Shown here: piece by piece, positions 33,254 through 45,270 of the stretch
How the letters are laid out: every line of letters begins with the position of its first letter
How positions within the stretch are numbered: the stretch's first letter is position 1
DNA from: Cryphonectria parasitica EP155
Taxonomy: Eukaryota; Ascomycota; Sordariomycetes; Diaporthales; Cryphonectriaceae
Length of the DNA: 64,000 nucleotides
Reading direction: 5' to 3'
Assembly: GCF_011745365.1 (NCBI RefSeq)
Contig: NW_024468910.1
Coordinates: 2,570,068 to 2,634,067, forward strand
Made by a program: the position numbers and the translations under genes
Notes under the pieces: generated by a model
The model's database searches: none
Told to the model about the DNA's origin: nothing
Seen by the model: only the letters and a program-made list of their open reading frames with translations

Positions 33254-34077
33254 ATGGCCAACCCTAGAGTCGAGGAGCTTCCCGATGAGGAGCCTAAGAA
33301 GGTGACCGTCGAGGAGCACGAGGACGATGATAGCTCCGACTCCGAAATCGAGGCTGGCGACTCCAGCCTGCCCGCCGGCTCGACCGCTGTCATCCACTCG
33401 CGCAACGAGAAGAAGGCTCGCAAGGCCATGGAGAAGCTGCACCTGACCCGCATCCAGGGCATCACCCGCGTCACCCTCCGCCGACCAAAGAACGTGAGTT
33501 GCACCAGGGAGGCAAGGCAAGAAGCATAGGGCAGAGAGAGGGAGGCGGAACTCAAGAGCCTGGATGATGAAATGATGCATCATTTTGGAAGATACAATGA
33601 CGACGGGGCTGACTGGGCTATCACAGATCCTCTTCGTGATCAACAACCCCGAGGTGTACAAGTCTCCCAACAGCAACACGTACATGTATGTGCCCCCACC
33701 CCGCCTTTTATACCTCTTTCCACTTCCCCTTCACATAGACTAACTCCTTTGTCTACAGTGTCTTCGGTGAGGCCAAGATTGAGGACCTGAACGCCTCCGC
33801 CCAGGCTGCTGCTGCCCAGCAGCTCGCCGCCGCCGACCATGACCACGCTGGCCATGACCACGGCGAGTCTAGCAAGGCCGTCGAGGGTGGTGATGCTGCC
33901 AAGAAGGCCGCCGAGGAGGAGGAGGACGATGGTGAGGAGGTCGACGCTGAGGGTATCGAGGATAAGGACATCGAGCTCGTCATGACGCAGGCCAACGTAT
34001 CACGGAAGAAGGCCATTAAAGCGCTCAAGGAGAACGACAACGACATTGTCAACTCCATCATGGCCCTCAGCATCTAG
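33254..34077 (+). CDS. EGD2: Nascent polypeptide-associated complex subunit alpha
   Basis: Exons 33254-33493, 33627-33685 and 33759-34077 give 205 residues with consistent phases. After an acidic N-terminus, the NAC domain covers about 48-110 with [20 protein letters not shown] and, across the junctions, [19 protein letters not shown] and [11 protein letters not shown]. The C-terminal UBA domain (about 165-205) has [23 protein letters not shown] is the alpha/beta heterodimer that binds ribosomes at the tunnel exit and shields emerging chains. Between the domains lies a His/Asp-rich segment ([10 protein letters not shown]) and a Glu-rich stretch. Length matches fungal homologues (about 200-210). 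Confidence 0.95.
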
Positions 34078-34763
34078 TCACGCAACAGCGCACCCATATG
34101 ATTTTTGTTCCATCTGTCATGTGTGGTCTTGCATGGTCATTGCACCCTGATGATGCCCAAGCGGCATGTCTTTTCCATTGATGCTTTCAATTCTTATTCT
34201 GGGTGGACTCCGGGAATGGGTCGGTTCGTTGGGCATAAGGTCTGAAATAGGGGGGAAGCTGAGCCGTTTAGGGTTCACTGCTGGAAAATATATGAAAAGC
34301 TCATGGACTGGAAAAAGTCTCTTTGCATTTCTTCGAATATGTTTTGCTGCACTTGCGAACATTGATTTGTTCATATGACTCTTGATGTACGAACGGTACA
34401 TCCGTGATACTACTACTGTTGTATACCGTCCAGAACCTTCAACCGGCCTCGAAACTCGCGCAAAAAAACTATAAAAAAATTCGAATCCGAGAAATGAAGT
34501 ATGAACATCCGTTGGTGTCCAAAGAATCTAGAAACCCATCGACTCTTTCTTTTTCTTCATCCTTGGTTTTTGGGGCAGTTTACACCCCCTGTCTCTGCTT
34601 TTGAGGACCTTGTTCAGGTAGGCGCGGTCCATGTCAGGCTTTGTCATCACGTGACTGATCGGCTCAAACTGCTTCGGCTTCAAGGCGCGAGCATCATCAA
34701 GGCAAGCAACGTCAACTCTCCGCTCCTCCGCTCCTCGAAGACCCTCATCCACAACCACACAAG
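34078..34763. other. Intergenic region between EGD2 and ATP7
   Basis: Contains the EGD2 3' end and the ATP7 promoter. No feature beyond a C/T-rich leader close to the ATP7 start is recognisable. Confidence 0.6.
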
Positions 34764-35629
34764 ATGGCCGCAGTAAGTGCTTCCTCTCCGTCAATTGACT
34801 TTCAGACATGTCCAACATAGTCCTTCACGATCCCAATTTCGAACCAGACGACCACAAAGCCGTGGCTGCGCTCTCGTCCCGAACTTCTCCGAAAGCGCTT
34901 TACCAGCCCCAGCCGGTACAATGACGATGAGCTAATTTCTTGTGTCCCTCCCACCGCAGCGATCCGCAGCCCTCAAGCTCGACTGGGCCAAGGTCCAGTC
35001 CTCCCTCGGCCTGCGCGGCCAGACGGTGGCCTCGCTCCAGGCCTTCAAGTCGCGCAACGACAACGTGCGGCGCAAGGTGCAGCAGCTGTCGGAGCTGCCC
35101 ACGACAGTGGACTTTGCCGCATACCGGTCGACCCTCAAGAACCAGGCGGTCGTCGACGAGATTGAGAAGCGCTTCAAGGCCTTCAAGCCCGCCGTCTACG
35201 ACGTCAGCCGCCAGCTGAAGGCCATTGACGCCTTTGAGTCCGAGGCCATCAAGAACGCCGAGGCCACCAAGGAGAAGGTCGACCTGGAGCTCAAGGACCT
35301 CGAGAAGACGCTGCAGAACATCGAGCAGGCACGGAGCTTCGAGGAGCTCACTGTGGTACGTACATGGCAAGGGGTCATGACGGCGTGGGCCCGATTGATG
35401 AAGGCAAGAATCTGGGGGTGGAGACCGATACTGACCTGCTGCTGCTACAGGACGAGGTTGCTGCTGCTGAGCCCTCCATCGATGAGAAGACCTCCAAGCT
35501 GGTGTCCAAGGGCCGCTGGGGCGTCCCAGGATACAAGGTGCGTTCTATTCATGTCCTCTGCTACCAGAAAGCGGCAGCTGCTGACCAAATCCTTCACAGG
35601 AAAAATTCGGCGATCTCTCCGTGCTGTAG
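34764..35629 (+). CDS. ATP7: ATP synthase subunit d, mitochondrial
   Basis: Exons 34764-34772, 34960-35355, 35451-35537 and 35600-35629 give 173 residues. The first coding exon is only nine bases (Met-Ala-Ala) and the last only 30, so both ends are invisible to simple frame scanning. The joined protein starts [15 protein letters not shown], continues through a long coiled region and ends with [19 protein letters not shown], the typical C-terminus of fungal subunit d. Subunit d is part of the peripheral stalk of the mitochondrial F1Fo ATP synthase, linking the catalytic head to the membrane sector. Yeast Atp7 is 174 residues. All four junctions are phase 0 with GT-AG ends. Confidence 0.93.
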
Positions 35630-35854
35630 ACGACACCATAGCGGCATCTTTCCCTTTGTGTATTCTAGCATTGTAGATACCGGCAGAACCAGACCAACAG
35701 AAGAGGAGTTGATATACGGGTGGTGGCATGAAATAAGATTCAAAAAAACAACCCAGTCTCTCACAGTCTTCTCTTGTGCTTCTAATTCATGCCTTTCATA
35801 GTGACTATCCGTTCTACTACGACATCTACCTTATCTCTAAACTGCGCAGATCAT

Positions 35855-36922
35855 TCACTCCCACTGATTCGCATCTGCGACCCATCTCAATGCCCCTACC
35901 ATTGCTAATTCCGCCTGCAGCGCCCTCTCCAGGTGCGGCGCCTTCAGCCAAAACGTATGCGGCCAGCCCCAGACGACATTTGTCTTCACAGTGACACCAG
36001 CATCCCTCAGTACCCTAGTATAACACGCACCATCCGAGTACAGCACGTCATTTGAACACACCTGGATCCACGTCGGCGGCATCCCTCTCAGCTCCGCCGG
36101 GCCAGCCTCGAGCGGCATTTTCGCCAGCCCATCCCGCGGTCCGTCCATGTCGAGCCGGGCGAGGAGAGAGGTCTGGAACGACGGATGCTTGGCGCTCGTG
36201 TGCATCCCGTGCAAGTGCTCGGGCACGTACTCTGGCCCCCGAAAGGCATCGCTTGTCACGGGACAACGCAGCAGCACGCCACGGAGCGGGATCCCGGCGG
36301 CGAGGGCGTGCTGGGCCACGGTGGCTGCGAGCTGGCCGCCGCTTGAGCTGCCGACCAGGACGATCCTCAGCCCGCCCACTTTAGCATGTGTCTTGACAAG
36401 GGAGGCGAAGGCGTCGATGCTGTCCGAGACGCATGTCGACGCCGGGTGCTGCGGTTTGAGGCGGTAGCCGATGCTGTACAGGCGCACGCCGGGCAGGAAG
36501 GCGGCCGAGTCTTTCACCAATCGGCGGCAGGAGAGGTCCTCCGAGTCCGCCTCGCCGACTGTGAGGCCGCCGCCGTGGTAGTAGATAATGATGGTCCGCG
36601 GCTCTCCGCTCCTACCGTCGGCCTCAAGGCCGCTCACAGAGGACGAAGCGTCATACTGCAGCACCGGGATGGAGAAGCCGTCACTGCTCGAGGGCACGGA
36701 GATGTATTTGGTGGTGAGGCCCTGGGAAAGGCGGTGGTCCCTCGCGCCGGGCGCCATCATGGCCGTGTTGCGCTCCCGGCACTCCGCCGCGTACCTGGGC
36801 TGGCGGGCGATAGGATCCACAGAGGGCTTGGGCGCGAGGAGTCCTGCCTTTCGCTCGTGGGCGAGCCAGGCTGGGTCCAGGGGGGGCGCCTCTTGGAGGA
36901 TGGGTGGTGGCTCTTGGTCCAT
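35855..36922 (-). CDS. Alpha/beta hydrolase fold-3 esterase-like protein
   Basis: Single exon of 355 residues from the first ATG of the frame; a longer open stretch upstream lacks ATG. The oxyanion motif HGGG lies at 116-119 and the nucleophile motif G-S-S-S-G at 191-195 (Ser193). The acid is probably Asp292 or Asp297 in SNDVLYSDG and the base His322 in WGWPHTFW. These mark the hormone-sensitive-lipase-like family of esterases and acyl-hydrolases. No signal peptide is visible, so it is probably intracellular. The natural substrate is unknown; in fungi such enzymes may detoxify esters or trim polyketide products. It is convergent with ATP7 and divergent from the GFA gene. Confidence 0.8.
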   Translation of the reverse strand: MDQEPPPILQEAPPLDPAWLAHERKAGLLAPKPSVDPIARQPRYAAECRERNTAMMAPGARDHRLSQGLTTKYISVPSSSDGFSIPVLQYDASSSVSGLEADGRSGEPRTIIIYYHGGGLTVGEADSEDLSCRRLVKDSAAFLPGVRLYSIGYRLKPQHPASTCVSDSIDAFASLVKTHAKVGGLRIVLVGSSSGGQLAATVAQHALAAGIPLRGVLLRCPVTSDAFRGPEYVPEHLHGMHTSAKHPSFQTSLLARLDMDGPRDGLAKMPLEAGPAELRGMPPTWIQVCSNDVLYSDGACYTRVLRDAGVTVKTNVVWGWPHTFWLKAPHLERALQAELAMVGALRWVADANQWE

Positions 36923-37752
36923 CGTCGCCAGAGCGGTATCGGCCACAGACTTATAAGGAACTTGTGTGTACAGGGGTCCTTGCCAGGGCCCAGGGAAGGG
37001 GGCTGACGCTATACTGAGATCTTGAGTCCGAGGTTGTACTGATACTACTCTTTTTGAAGTTTCACACTGCACGCTCCCGGATCGCGTCGTAACAATACTC
37101 ACCCGGTTTCTGTTCAGGAATGAGTAGACATGAATAGTGCCGTGCTTTTGATCATCCTCTTTTTAAATCCGTTAATTTTTCGTAGTAAAACATATGATGC
37201 GCCAGCGAATTTCCACCAATCACAGCAGGTCTTTGCGAATTGTGCAACAGAAATCGGGCTCGACCTTTCACAAGAAACCACAATGTCTTCCACGCCGTCG
37301 ACAAAACATCACGGGCTTGTAGCACGAGATGGGAACGAGGAAGGATTCCCGTCAGGATTGATTTTATCTGAATGCAATGGTTTCCTCAAGCGGAGACGTC
37401 GGGATCACCAATCATCATTCGTCTACATCTCATCCGATAGTCCCATGGTATTGTCCAACGTCGTCATCGCAGTTCCTGTCACCATTGACTTCCTCACTCA
37501 TTAGCATCTTGGTGATGGGGTTTTCTAATCATGCAAAAACCGCCAGTGAATGACACGGGCAGATGTGGGACTGCGGAGTCCTGGATGCGCGCCCTTCGCT
37601 TGACTTGGAGATCCTCCTGTTCACCGGGAATACAAAAGACAGGAGACAATCAGCACGTCCGCCTATGCTACACTAGCAATGAAACATCAATCAGAACAAA
37701 GCTTTCAGTGAACCCCTATTCCTCAGTCTCTCGACACTTCCCTCAGCCAAAC
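36923..37752. other. Divergent promoter region
   Basis: Between the hydrolase and GFA start codons. No gene recognised; short frames only. Confidence 0.6.
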
Positions 37753-38472
37753 ATGGTCGTCAAAGGCAGCTGTGTCTGCGGACAGACAATATACGAGTAC
37801 ACGGGCGAATACTCCTCGCCCCCTGGAGTCGTGAGTCTTCCCTTTCTCGTTTCTCCCAAATGTCTCCCCAACACACTTATACGTCTCCAGACGCTGACAA
37901 AAGAGGATTTCCATCCCCACAAATAGGTCGCATGCCATTGCAACGCCTGCCGCAAGACAAGCGGCTCCAACCGCTCCCTCAACCTCGTCGTCCCCGTGGG
38001 CTCCGTGACTGTGAACCCAGGATCGCCGGAGAAGCTCGTGACGAGGAAAGGTGATAGTGGGAAGGATGTCGTGTACCATTCTTGTGGCAACGTACGTATG
38101 GCCTGACCTTGGCTTCTGTCTCGACGCCCAGCACAGTGGGAATCTATGTCCCCCTTGTAGTCTCTCTTCTACGCCCATCATCCCCCCCCCCCCTTCCCCT
38201 CCAAAGAATGAAGTAAAGACACTTCAGAAGAAAAGAAGAAAAAATACTGAATAATTGACCGGGTCGGGGAAAATCAGTGCGGTAGCATCATGTACGCCGA
38301 CCCCGCACTCTTTCCAGACGACCTGTGGCTCAAGATTGGACTCTTGGACGACGTGAGTTTCGTAGACAGCTTAGGCCCGCCTCAGATACATGGCTATGAC
38401 GAGAACATGTGGTCTTGGGAGAAGGAGAAGAAGGCTACGACAGAAGACGCGAGTGTGAAAGCTACAAGATAA
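37753..38472 (+). CDS. GFA/CENP-V domain zinc protein
   Basis: Exons 37753-37830, 37927-38091 and 38278-38472 give 145 residues; all junctions are in phase 0. Zinc-binding cysteines are in SCVCGQ at the N-terminus, in ACHCNACRKTSGS just after the first junction and in SCGN/CGSIMY across the second. The family is named after glutathione-dependent formaldehyde-activating enzyme; most fungal members are uncharacterised and may act on thiol adducts. Length is typical. The second intron is 186 bases and contains a C12 run. The gene ends 278 bases from the convergent phosphofructokinase gene. Confidence 0.85.
38182..38193 (+). repeat. C12 homopolymer within an intron
   Basis: Twelve C within intron 2 of the GFA gene, about 85 bases upstream of the acceptor. 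It is the only one of the G/C runs found inside a gene. Confidence 0.85.
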
Positions 38473-38749
38473 CCGCCCATCATGCGAGACTACGACGGTG
38501 TCAGGTAATTCTTGAGTATGTTACTGTTTTGCAAAGGAACGTTTCGAGATAAAAAGGAGTCAAGTTTTTTCGTGTGACCTGGTGAGTGTGTATCGTGTCG
38601 TAAGGAAATCTCACTATCTTCTTTAGAAGTCTCTGTGCAAGCAGCACAACTGAGTGAAGAGGAAGAAAATGGATAAGATTGTGTTTTGATTCAAGAGTCG
38701 AGAAGTCAATAACTCTAGGTAGTGAGGGTGTATCTCTCTCTCCAAACAA

Positions 38750-41104
38750 TTACTCTAGACCACGCTTAACGTCCTTCGCCTTCAGCCCCGTCAACTTCTG
38801 CTCGGGCTTAGGATATGGAGGTCTGCCGCCCAGGATATCGACTGTGTCCTTCATGTATACCCAGTGCTCCTCGATCGGCCTCCTGTTGGCCCAGTCCGTC
38901 TCCTTCTCCTCGACCTCCTTCATGGGTGTGAACACCACGCTCGCACCCCTGATTCCGATGACCGCAGAGCTCATGGGGTCTGACATGACACGGTCCGCCG
39001 CATCGCGCCCGAAATTCTCCAGGTGCTGGATGCACTTGATGGCGAGACGAGCGGCACGGCACCTGTCCATGGGCGACGGCACACCGCCCTGTTGCACATG
39101 TCCTGGGATGCTGTCCCGCGATTCGAAGCGGTCGTGAGCCTCCTCGCGGATGATGTCGGCGATCAGTTTCGCACTGTAGACCTTGGAAGCCTTCTCGTTT
39201 ATCAGAATCAGCCGTCCCGCGCGTGATTGGCCCTTGTCCTTGGCGAACACGTTCTTGAGGTGGCGCACGTCTGCCTCGAGCATCCCCAGGCTGACGCCCT
39301 CCTCAGGTGTGTATACGGCAACAGCACCGACGCCGAGGCCCGCAAGAGTGGCCACGTACCCAGAGCGTCCGCCCTGGGTCTCGATCACGAAGACTCGGCG
39401 GCGGGCAGCTGAGGCAGACTGCTTGATCTTGTCACAGTAATCAATCAGCTCGTTCAGGCAGGTATCGGAGCCAATCGAGTATTCGGTTCCGGGAACGTTG
39501 TTGGAGATGGTGGCTGGCAGGGTCACCATGGGAATGCGGAGTGAAGGGAACTGTTCCCGCGCGATACGAAGCTGTGACACGGCATGGAAGGCCTCAAAGC
39601 CTCCAATGAGAAAGAGAGCGTCAAACTTGTACTGCTTGATAAGGTTGGCGATGTGTTCCATGCCCGACTCCTTGGGCAGCTCACGGTTGGTACCGATCTC
39701 AGAACCACCCTTGCTGGCCCAGCCGTCCACCTCCAGCCAGTCGAAGCCCCGTACAGCTCCTACTGGCTTGTCGCCGTGGTGTCTGGCAAACCCAGCGAAC
39801 CCATTGTGGATGGCAAGGGGCTCGTGCCCGCGGGAGATGCAGTATGCCACACCAGCCCGGATGGCGGCGTTCATTCCACCTGCTGGCGCGCCAACGTTGA
39901 TGAAGCCGATCCGCATGCGCTTGTCCTCGGGCAGCTTGTGTTCACCATTCAGGTTTGCTGTCGTTGTCAGCATGTATGATGCGTACTGGTCGGCAAACTC
40001 GGTGTCACGAAGTGCCATGGCCCTGTCAAAGTCCTGCGCCTCGATGGCCTTGGCCACAGCCTTGGTGTCTATCACTGCCTGCATCAGCGGCCGCCGGACG
40101 ATCTTGTTCTCGGTAATAGCAATGAAGCAAGTCTCGGTCTCGGGTGTGGCCTCGAGTACAGCCTTGACGGCCTCGACACCCTGTAGAGTGGCCAGCATCC
40201 GATCATAGGCAACAGCGGTACCGCCTCGCTGGACGTGACCAAGGGTTGTGATCCGGGTGTCGAGGTGGAGGCCCTTGGGATCGGCCAGGAGGTCCTTGAT
40301 CATGTTCGGTGAGATCTTGTTGCTGTGTCTGTCATGCGCGCCCTCGGCGATGATGACGATAGTCTTCCTCTTGCCAAGGCTGCGGTGCTTGCGAACAATC
40401 GAGCACATCTCCTCCTTCCAGTTGTCCTCCCTAGGCTTCTCTGGGATGAAAACAAAGTCGGCTCCAGTGGCAACCCCGGCCATGAGGGCCAGCCAGCCAC
40501 AGTGCCTGCCCATGACCTCGATGACGAAAGCGCGCGAGTGCGACGAGGCTGTTGCCTCGATATAGTCGACCATCTCGCAAATCCTGGAGAGGGCAGAGTA
40601 ACCACCGATGGTGGCGTCTGTGCCGGACATATCATTGTCGATCGAGCCGACGGTGCCGACAATGTTAAGGTGCTTGTAGGGAGCGACCTGGTCCTTGGTC
40701 AGCTCCTTCTTCTGGACGAGCTCGTCCAATAGCGAAGGCCACTCTGCTCGGAACTTGTCGGCACCAGTGAGCGAGCCGTCACCGCCACAGATGATCAGCG
40801 CATCGATGCCATTCAGGACCATGTTCTTGGCGCCGGTCAAACGGCCAGGCCGCTCATAGAACTCCATGCATCTGGCCGTTCCGATGAGTGTGCCACCTTC
40901 GGACAGCCAGCCACGGACATCATCCCACGCCATCTTCCTGATGTAATCGCCGCCCTTGACCAGGCCCTCGTATCCCTCGTACACGCAGTATGCGTCGCAG
41001 CCCATGTGCAGCGCCATGCGAACACAGGCTCGAACAACTCCGTTCATGCCAGGGGAGTCGCCTCCCGAGGTCATGATGGCGATTTTCTTCTTCGGCGACG
41101 CCAT
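38750..41104 (-). CDS. pfkA: ATP-dependent 6-phosphofructokinase
   Basis: Single exon of 784 residues with a clear ATG ([20 protein letters not shown]). It has the duplicated eukaryotic layout. The N-terminal half carries the ATP site ([25 protein letters not shown]) and catalytic [11 protein letters not shown]; the C-terminal half begins near residue 400 with [14 protein letters not shown] and holds allosteric sites such as [17 protein letters not shown]. It phosphorylates fructose 6-phosphate to the 1,6-bisphosphate in the cytosol, the committed step of glycolysis. Length agrees with filamentous-fungal enzymes (about 780-800). Absence of introns is usual for such glycolytic genes. A 1.7 kb divergent region separates it from MED17 and includes a G16 run. 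Confidence 0.95.
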   Translation of the reverse strand: MASPKKKIAIMTSGGDSPGMNGVVRACVRMALHMGCDAYCVYEGYEGLVKGGDYIRKMAWDDVRGWLSEGGTLIGTARCMEFYERPGRLTGAKNMVLNGIDALIICGGDGSLTGADKFRAEWPSLLDELVQKKELTKDQVAPYKHLNIVGTVGSIDNDMSGTDATIGGYSALSRICEMVDYIEATASSHSRAFVIEVMGRHCGWLALMAGVATGADFVFIPEKPREDNWKEEMCSIVRKHRSLGKRKTIVIIAEGAHDRHSNKISPNMIKDLLADPKGLHLDTRITTLGHVQRGGTAVAYDRMLATLQGVEAVKAVLEATPETETCFIAITENKIVRRPLMQAVIDTKAVAKAIEAQDFDRAMALRDTEFADQYASYMLTTTANLNGEHKLPEDKRMRIGFINVGAPAGGMNAAIRAGVAYCISRGHEPLAIHNGFAGFARHHGDKPVGAVRGFDWLEVDGWASKGGSEIGTNRELPKESGMEHIANLIKQYKFDALFLIGGFEAFHAVSQLRIAREQFPSLRIPMVTLPATISNNVPGTEYSIGSDTCLNELIDYCDKIKQSASAARRRVFVIETQGGRSGYVATLAGLGVGAVAVYTPEEGVSLGMLEADVRHLKNVFAKDKGQSRAGRLILINEKASKVYSAKLIADIIREEAHDRFESRDSIPGHVQQGGVPSPMDRCRAARLAIKCIQHLENFGRDAADRVMSDPMSSAVIGIRGASVVFTPMKEVEEKETDWANRRPIEEHWVYMKDTVDILGGRPPYPKPEQKLTGLKAKDVKRGLE

Positions 41105-42823
41105 GGTCGTAGGTGGAGAGGGGGGTTGGCAGAGGATGGAGAGGTTGAGTGTAAGGCAGGTATTGCAGCACAGCGAATCCTAGGCTGATTGGGTGGCGTT
41201 AGCAAAACAAGAGCAACCAAAAATTGCAATACTGAGAAAAATGAAGCAGCTGGCAAATTGAAACAGCGTGCAGCAGTCCAGAGCCAGGAAGGCGTCGTAA
41301 AATAGGCAACGTGGTACCAGCAGGATGTGTTGGGTTCAGCACCCTGTCCATCCCTTCCTGCCAGGACGAGGGAATGCCGTTCGAGGCGGTCCTGCTCGTG
41401 TGGTTGGTAGGTTCTGACCTTGACGTACTGTGCCCCCTCTTCCGCTGGCCGTACCAATTTGGTCATACACAAGCCCAGATCAATTGGCTCGCTCCTCTGC
41501 TCTCTCGACAGAGGATGCGCAGGGTCGCTCGACGAGAGTACGCGCCAAAGGTTGTGGCTCGGGGTATATTGAAGTTGACTTTTGGGGGGGGGGGGGGGGT
41601 GTGGTTGGCAACTTACTCAAAGATGATGGATGCAGAGGAAGAATAAAAAGTCCGAGTTGGAATTATATCCTTCAAGGTCTGCTCGAAGAGAAGAGGGTTT
41701 CCCTTGCTGACCAAAGGGAAAAAAGGAAGAGAGTTGGACTCAGGTGAGGCGGGAAATCGAGACTTGGCTAATAATCATAAGCTGAAGGGAACGCCTGCGC
41801 AAGCTGACGACCTGACGTTTTTGGTTGCGGTAAGTGCTGAAGTGCTGCAACAAGTACTATGATGAAGGTGGGATGTTTAGTGCTCTTATCTTATCGGAGC
41901 TTAGCCCCCCTCCTTTAGCACGAACTGACAGAAGGCAGAGGAAAGAAGGTATTTTTAAAAGAGGAAAAAAAAGTTCTTCTGAGTGACTTCATAGCAAAGT
42001 ATGTCGCTTGCTATGGGGCATGACAACGTCATTTTTATCCCTCATACATAATTACATAGTACGACTCAAACCACTCTTCATTCTTCGGCGCCAGTCTCGC
42101 TGAATTTCCGCAACACAACGCCGAACCACAGTGGATCTGACACCCGCCCGCCAGCCAGTGATGACTCGGAAAGAAAAGGTGGTCTGTCACTTGTCTCATG
42201 CTGCCCAAAAAATTGTCGTATGTCACACGTGAATGAGCAGATGTCTCGAGAAGTCTTCTTCTCTTTTTCTTTCTTCGAAAGGGCCGAAAACGCAAAGTTA
42301 TCGAGGGCCAAGAGGCAAATAAACAAGGCGCTATAGATGGCCTGATTTTCACAGTGTATAGTATGGAGATTTTAGCTTCTCTCAGCCTTGCATAGATTGC
42401 CAGCCCGAGGCGTGTCATCGTGCATGTTTCGTGATACCCGTAGAGGGGCAAGGTGGGTTTTCAAAACATCAAACTGATGCGCTGAGCGGTGTCTTTGATA
42501 CCTAAAGTACAGTGGTACCTATTAGCCTGAAGGTCGGTTGCAGCACGACGAGTACCCCTGTAGACGGGCAGACGGGCCACGGTCCCACCTCTCAGGCTTA
42601 CCAGCAATTGACCTATGAGGTGCGTCCACCGCCGTACAGTGAAAGCTCCAACCGAGACCTTTTGGCTGTCAGGCAGCCAATACTTCTCTCTCTCCTCTTC
42701 ATCTCCCTATCTCAGCAACGGCTCCGCGAGCGCACCCTTTTACTTATAGACTCCAGAATCCCCAAGCTCGACTGTCGACAGCTTGGCACCGGAGAGAGGT
42801 GCGCGGCTGGACTGCCTCCCAGG
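41105..42823. other. Divergent promoter region of phosphofructokinase and MED17
   Basis: About 1.7 kb without a gene. It contains G16 at 41584-41599 and several purine/pyrimidine-biased stretches. Short frames on both strands lack family features. Confidence 0.55.
41584..41599 (+). repeat. G16 homopolymer
   Basis: Sixteen uninterrupted G about 480 bases upstream of the phosphofructokinase start codon. Confidence 0.9.
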
Positions 42824-44928
42824 ATGGCCTCGAACCGTCGCTCCTCCTCCTCCTCCTCCTCCTCCCTCTTTGGCCTAAGTCCCCTCCCCCTCGGCGATCG
42901 CAGACCTCAGAATCTTGCAGAATTTATTCAGCGCGCTGATTTCGAGCGGGGTGGCTTCCGAAACATCACCGAGGAGGCCTTGCGCGAGGAAGTAGAGACC
43001 GATGGAGATGGAGTTGTCGACTCCAAGGAGGTGGACATGCTCGATGGCAGATCTGGAGAGGAAGAGGACGATGGCCTCGACGAAGACGACTCCCAAGGCA
43101 AGTTAAAACCGGAAGAGTATCAGGCGGCCATCGTGGAGGTCATGGAACAGACCGAGTACGTGTTTTCATCTCGAATAGCTCTGGCCCTGAAGTGGCTGGC
43201 GGCAGTTGGCAAAGCCTTATTAACCTTTGCCGTAGAGTCGCAAAACAGAGTGCCTCGTTAGCCTCCGAATTTATCTCCCTCCTGCTCTCCAAAGAAGATC
43301 CCGCACAATCCAGCCTGTCTCTGTCCTCCGTCCTCCGAGATCTTGTCGGGGTTGGTTCCCTCGGCGTCGACAAGCTTGTCAAGTCGAACACCACCGAGGC
43401 CCGCCTGCAAGACCACAAGACCGTTGCGACTGGTTGGAAGCTGGGCGACATCGACAGGACCGTCGACTCGCTGCTACAATCCGCCTCTCGGCTCCAGAAA
43501 GAGATGGCCACCGAGGCCAAGTATTGGGAGCAGGTCCTCGCAGTCAGCGACAAGGGCTGGGCCGTGACTCGGCTTCCGAATGAGCCAGAGAACCTCGGCG
43601 TGAGATATGGCTTCTCCGAGTCTGCGCCCAACTTCCGAAAGACGAGCCTGGCGCCCATGCGACGAGGTGAGGATGGAAATGTCGACCTGGACTGCGATAA
43701 GACACTCGGCGACTCGCAGCGACTGCTAGTGACGCTCGAGAGGGATGGGGCGGTCGTGGGACGCTCTGCGCTCCCGAGCTCTCTGCTTCGGGATGCGCCC
43801 CTCGAGGATCGGGTTCTCGATGCACGCAACACCGTATTCGCGCAGGAGCTTTGGCACGAGTTGGACCGCGAGGGTCGACTGTTCCCAGGCTATGGTGTAT
43901 GCATTGAGGACGGCGTTCTCTCGTACACCTACAATACGACCTCGAAGATTGTTGTCCAGCTGCAGACCCTGCCGCAGGGTCTCGACGAAGAGCCAGCGCG
44001 CCCCCTACCTGAGGACCAACGTGCCGAGGCCCTCAGTGCAGCGCTCCATCAACTGCTCACATTTGCGCGTCGAGTGAACAAGTCGAAACGCTCGCAGACG
44101 AATCCCAAAACGCGGAAACAGACCGCTCAGGTGCAGCCATATCAACTTGTGCGCCCGTTGCTGGCCTATACCCAACATGAGGAGGCGGTGAAGGAGGTTA
44201 CAGGATTCATCTCGGATCTGACAACGCTCCTGCAGTCCGCCGGCGTTGCCACGGCCATGTTCAAGCTGACCGAGCCACCCATCGACCCGAGCTCCGCCGG
44301 AGCTAACAGCTCGACATCAGAGGCCCTCGTCAGGTCCCTCCTCCGACCATTCGAATGTTACTTGGAGCTCGACATCACGCCGGAGTCTAGGGTACGTATC
44401 CGCTGCCTAACGGCGATGCGGAGCTTCATCTTGACTACCTATCAAATTTTCCCTATCCCTCTCGCGTCAGGCACGGCGAGTCCTCTGCAGAAACTTTATC
44501 CGCCCAGCGAGATCAGTAACAAGGAGGGCTACACCCTGCCTGATCTTAAATACTACCTGCAGCAGGCCGTCTCCCGGGTTCTCATCGACCGCACCGCCGA
44601 GCTCTTAATCCCACACATCACTCCAGGGACACCGTCGGCAGATGGCGAATGGGAGTCCAAGTGGATCAAAAACTTCAGCGGCACAACCCTTCAAAATGCA
44701 GACGACGAGAATGAGGACATACACATCGACGTGGTGGTTCCAAAGACCATTACTGGGAAGCAGCACCCCGAGCTACGCGTGCGGGGGCGCTGGAGTGCCG
44801 GGTCGACTGGGTCTGCGCAGCGAAGCTGGACGTGGACCGTCGGCGATGCCGTTCAGGGGGCCGGAAAGGAAAGCCTGGAGCAGATCGTTAGGCAGGTCAT
44901 CAGGGGAGAGGCGCAGTCCGCATCTTGA
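42824..44928 (+). CDS. MED17: Mediator complex subunit 17
   Basis: Exons 42824-43155 and 43236-44928 give 674 residues. The 80-base intron (GTACGT...CGTAG) joins MEQTE to VAKQSASLASEFISLLLSK. Family blocks are NLAEFIQRADFERGGFRNIT near the N-terminus, SLLLSKEDP, TGWKLGDIDRTVDSLLQSA, EAKYWEQVLAVSDKGWAV and, late, LYPPSEISNKEGYTLPDLK. MED17 (Srb4 in yeast) is the scaffold of the Mediator head module and is needed for RNA polymerase II transcription. A Ser run from the ATG and an acidic stretch at about 60-95 are less conserved. A GTACGT at 44392 and CAG at 44470 look like an intron but removing it breaks the frame, so it is kept as coding. Confidence 0.88.
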
Positions 44929-45270
44929 GCTCATCGAGGTAAACCGGTAGGCCTGACGCGCATGGGTTGTTCCCTAGCTTGAGGGCTACGCTACGGCCTG
45001 CCTCTATGTGGTGGGCGTAGTGGAAAGGAAAAACCAGGGACTCACGCAAGCTATTTGGTGCAAGGAAGAAGAACGGCAAGGATAGCGCCAACTTTGTAGC
45101 TCCCAATTATAACAAGAATCTTGTCTGACAGGCCTCTTGACAGCTTGTGACATCGGGCAATTTTTTTGGAGCTGGAAGAAGCGGGTACAAAACTATGGCA
45201 AGATGGAGCTGAGCATGGATTGTCCCCAGGCGCACTAGTGAAATGAGCTGAGCCCGTGAAATGAAGATGA
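44929..45270. other. Intergenic, left border of the pseudogene island
   Basis: MED17 3' region; no gene, repeat or terminal inverted sequence was recognised at this border. Confidence 0.5.

Noticed and set aside
36923..37102. 60-residue N-terminal extension of the alpha/beta hydrolase
   Set aside because: The extension has no ATG; the first Met is at 36922 and the hydrolase fold starts after it.
38808..41171. Long frames on both strands overlapping the phosphofructokinase gene
   Set aside because: They are shadows of a GC-rich coding sequence with strong third-position bias; none has a domain.
44392..44470. Possible second intron in MED17 (GTACGT...GTCAG)
   Set aside because: It is 79 bases, not a multiple of three; removing it shifts the following family blocks out of frame, while reading through keeps them.
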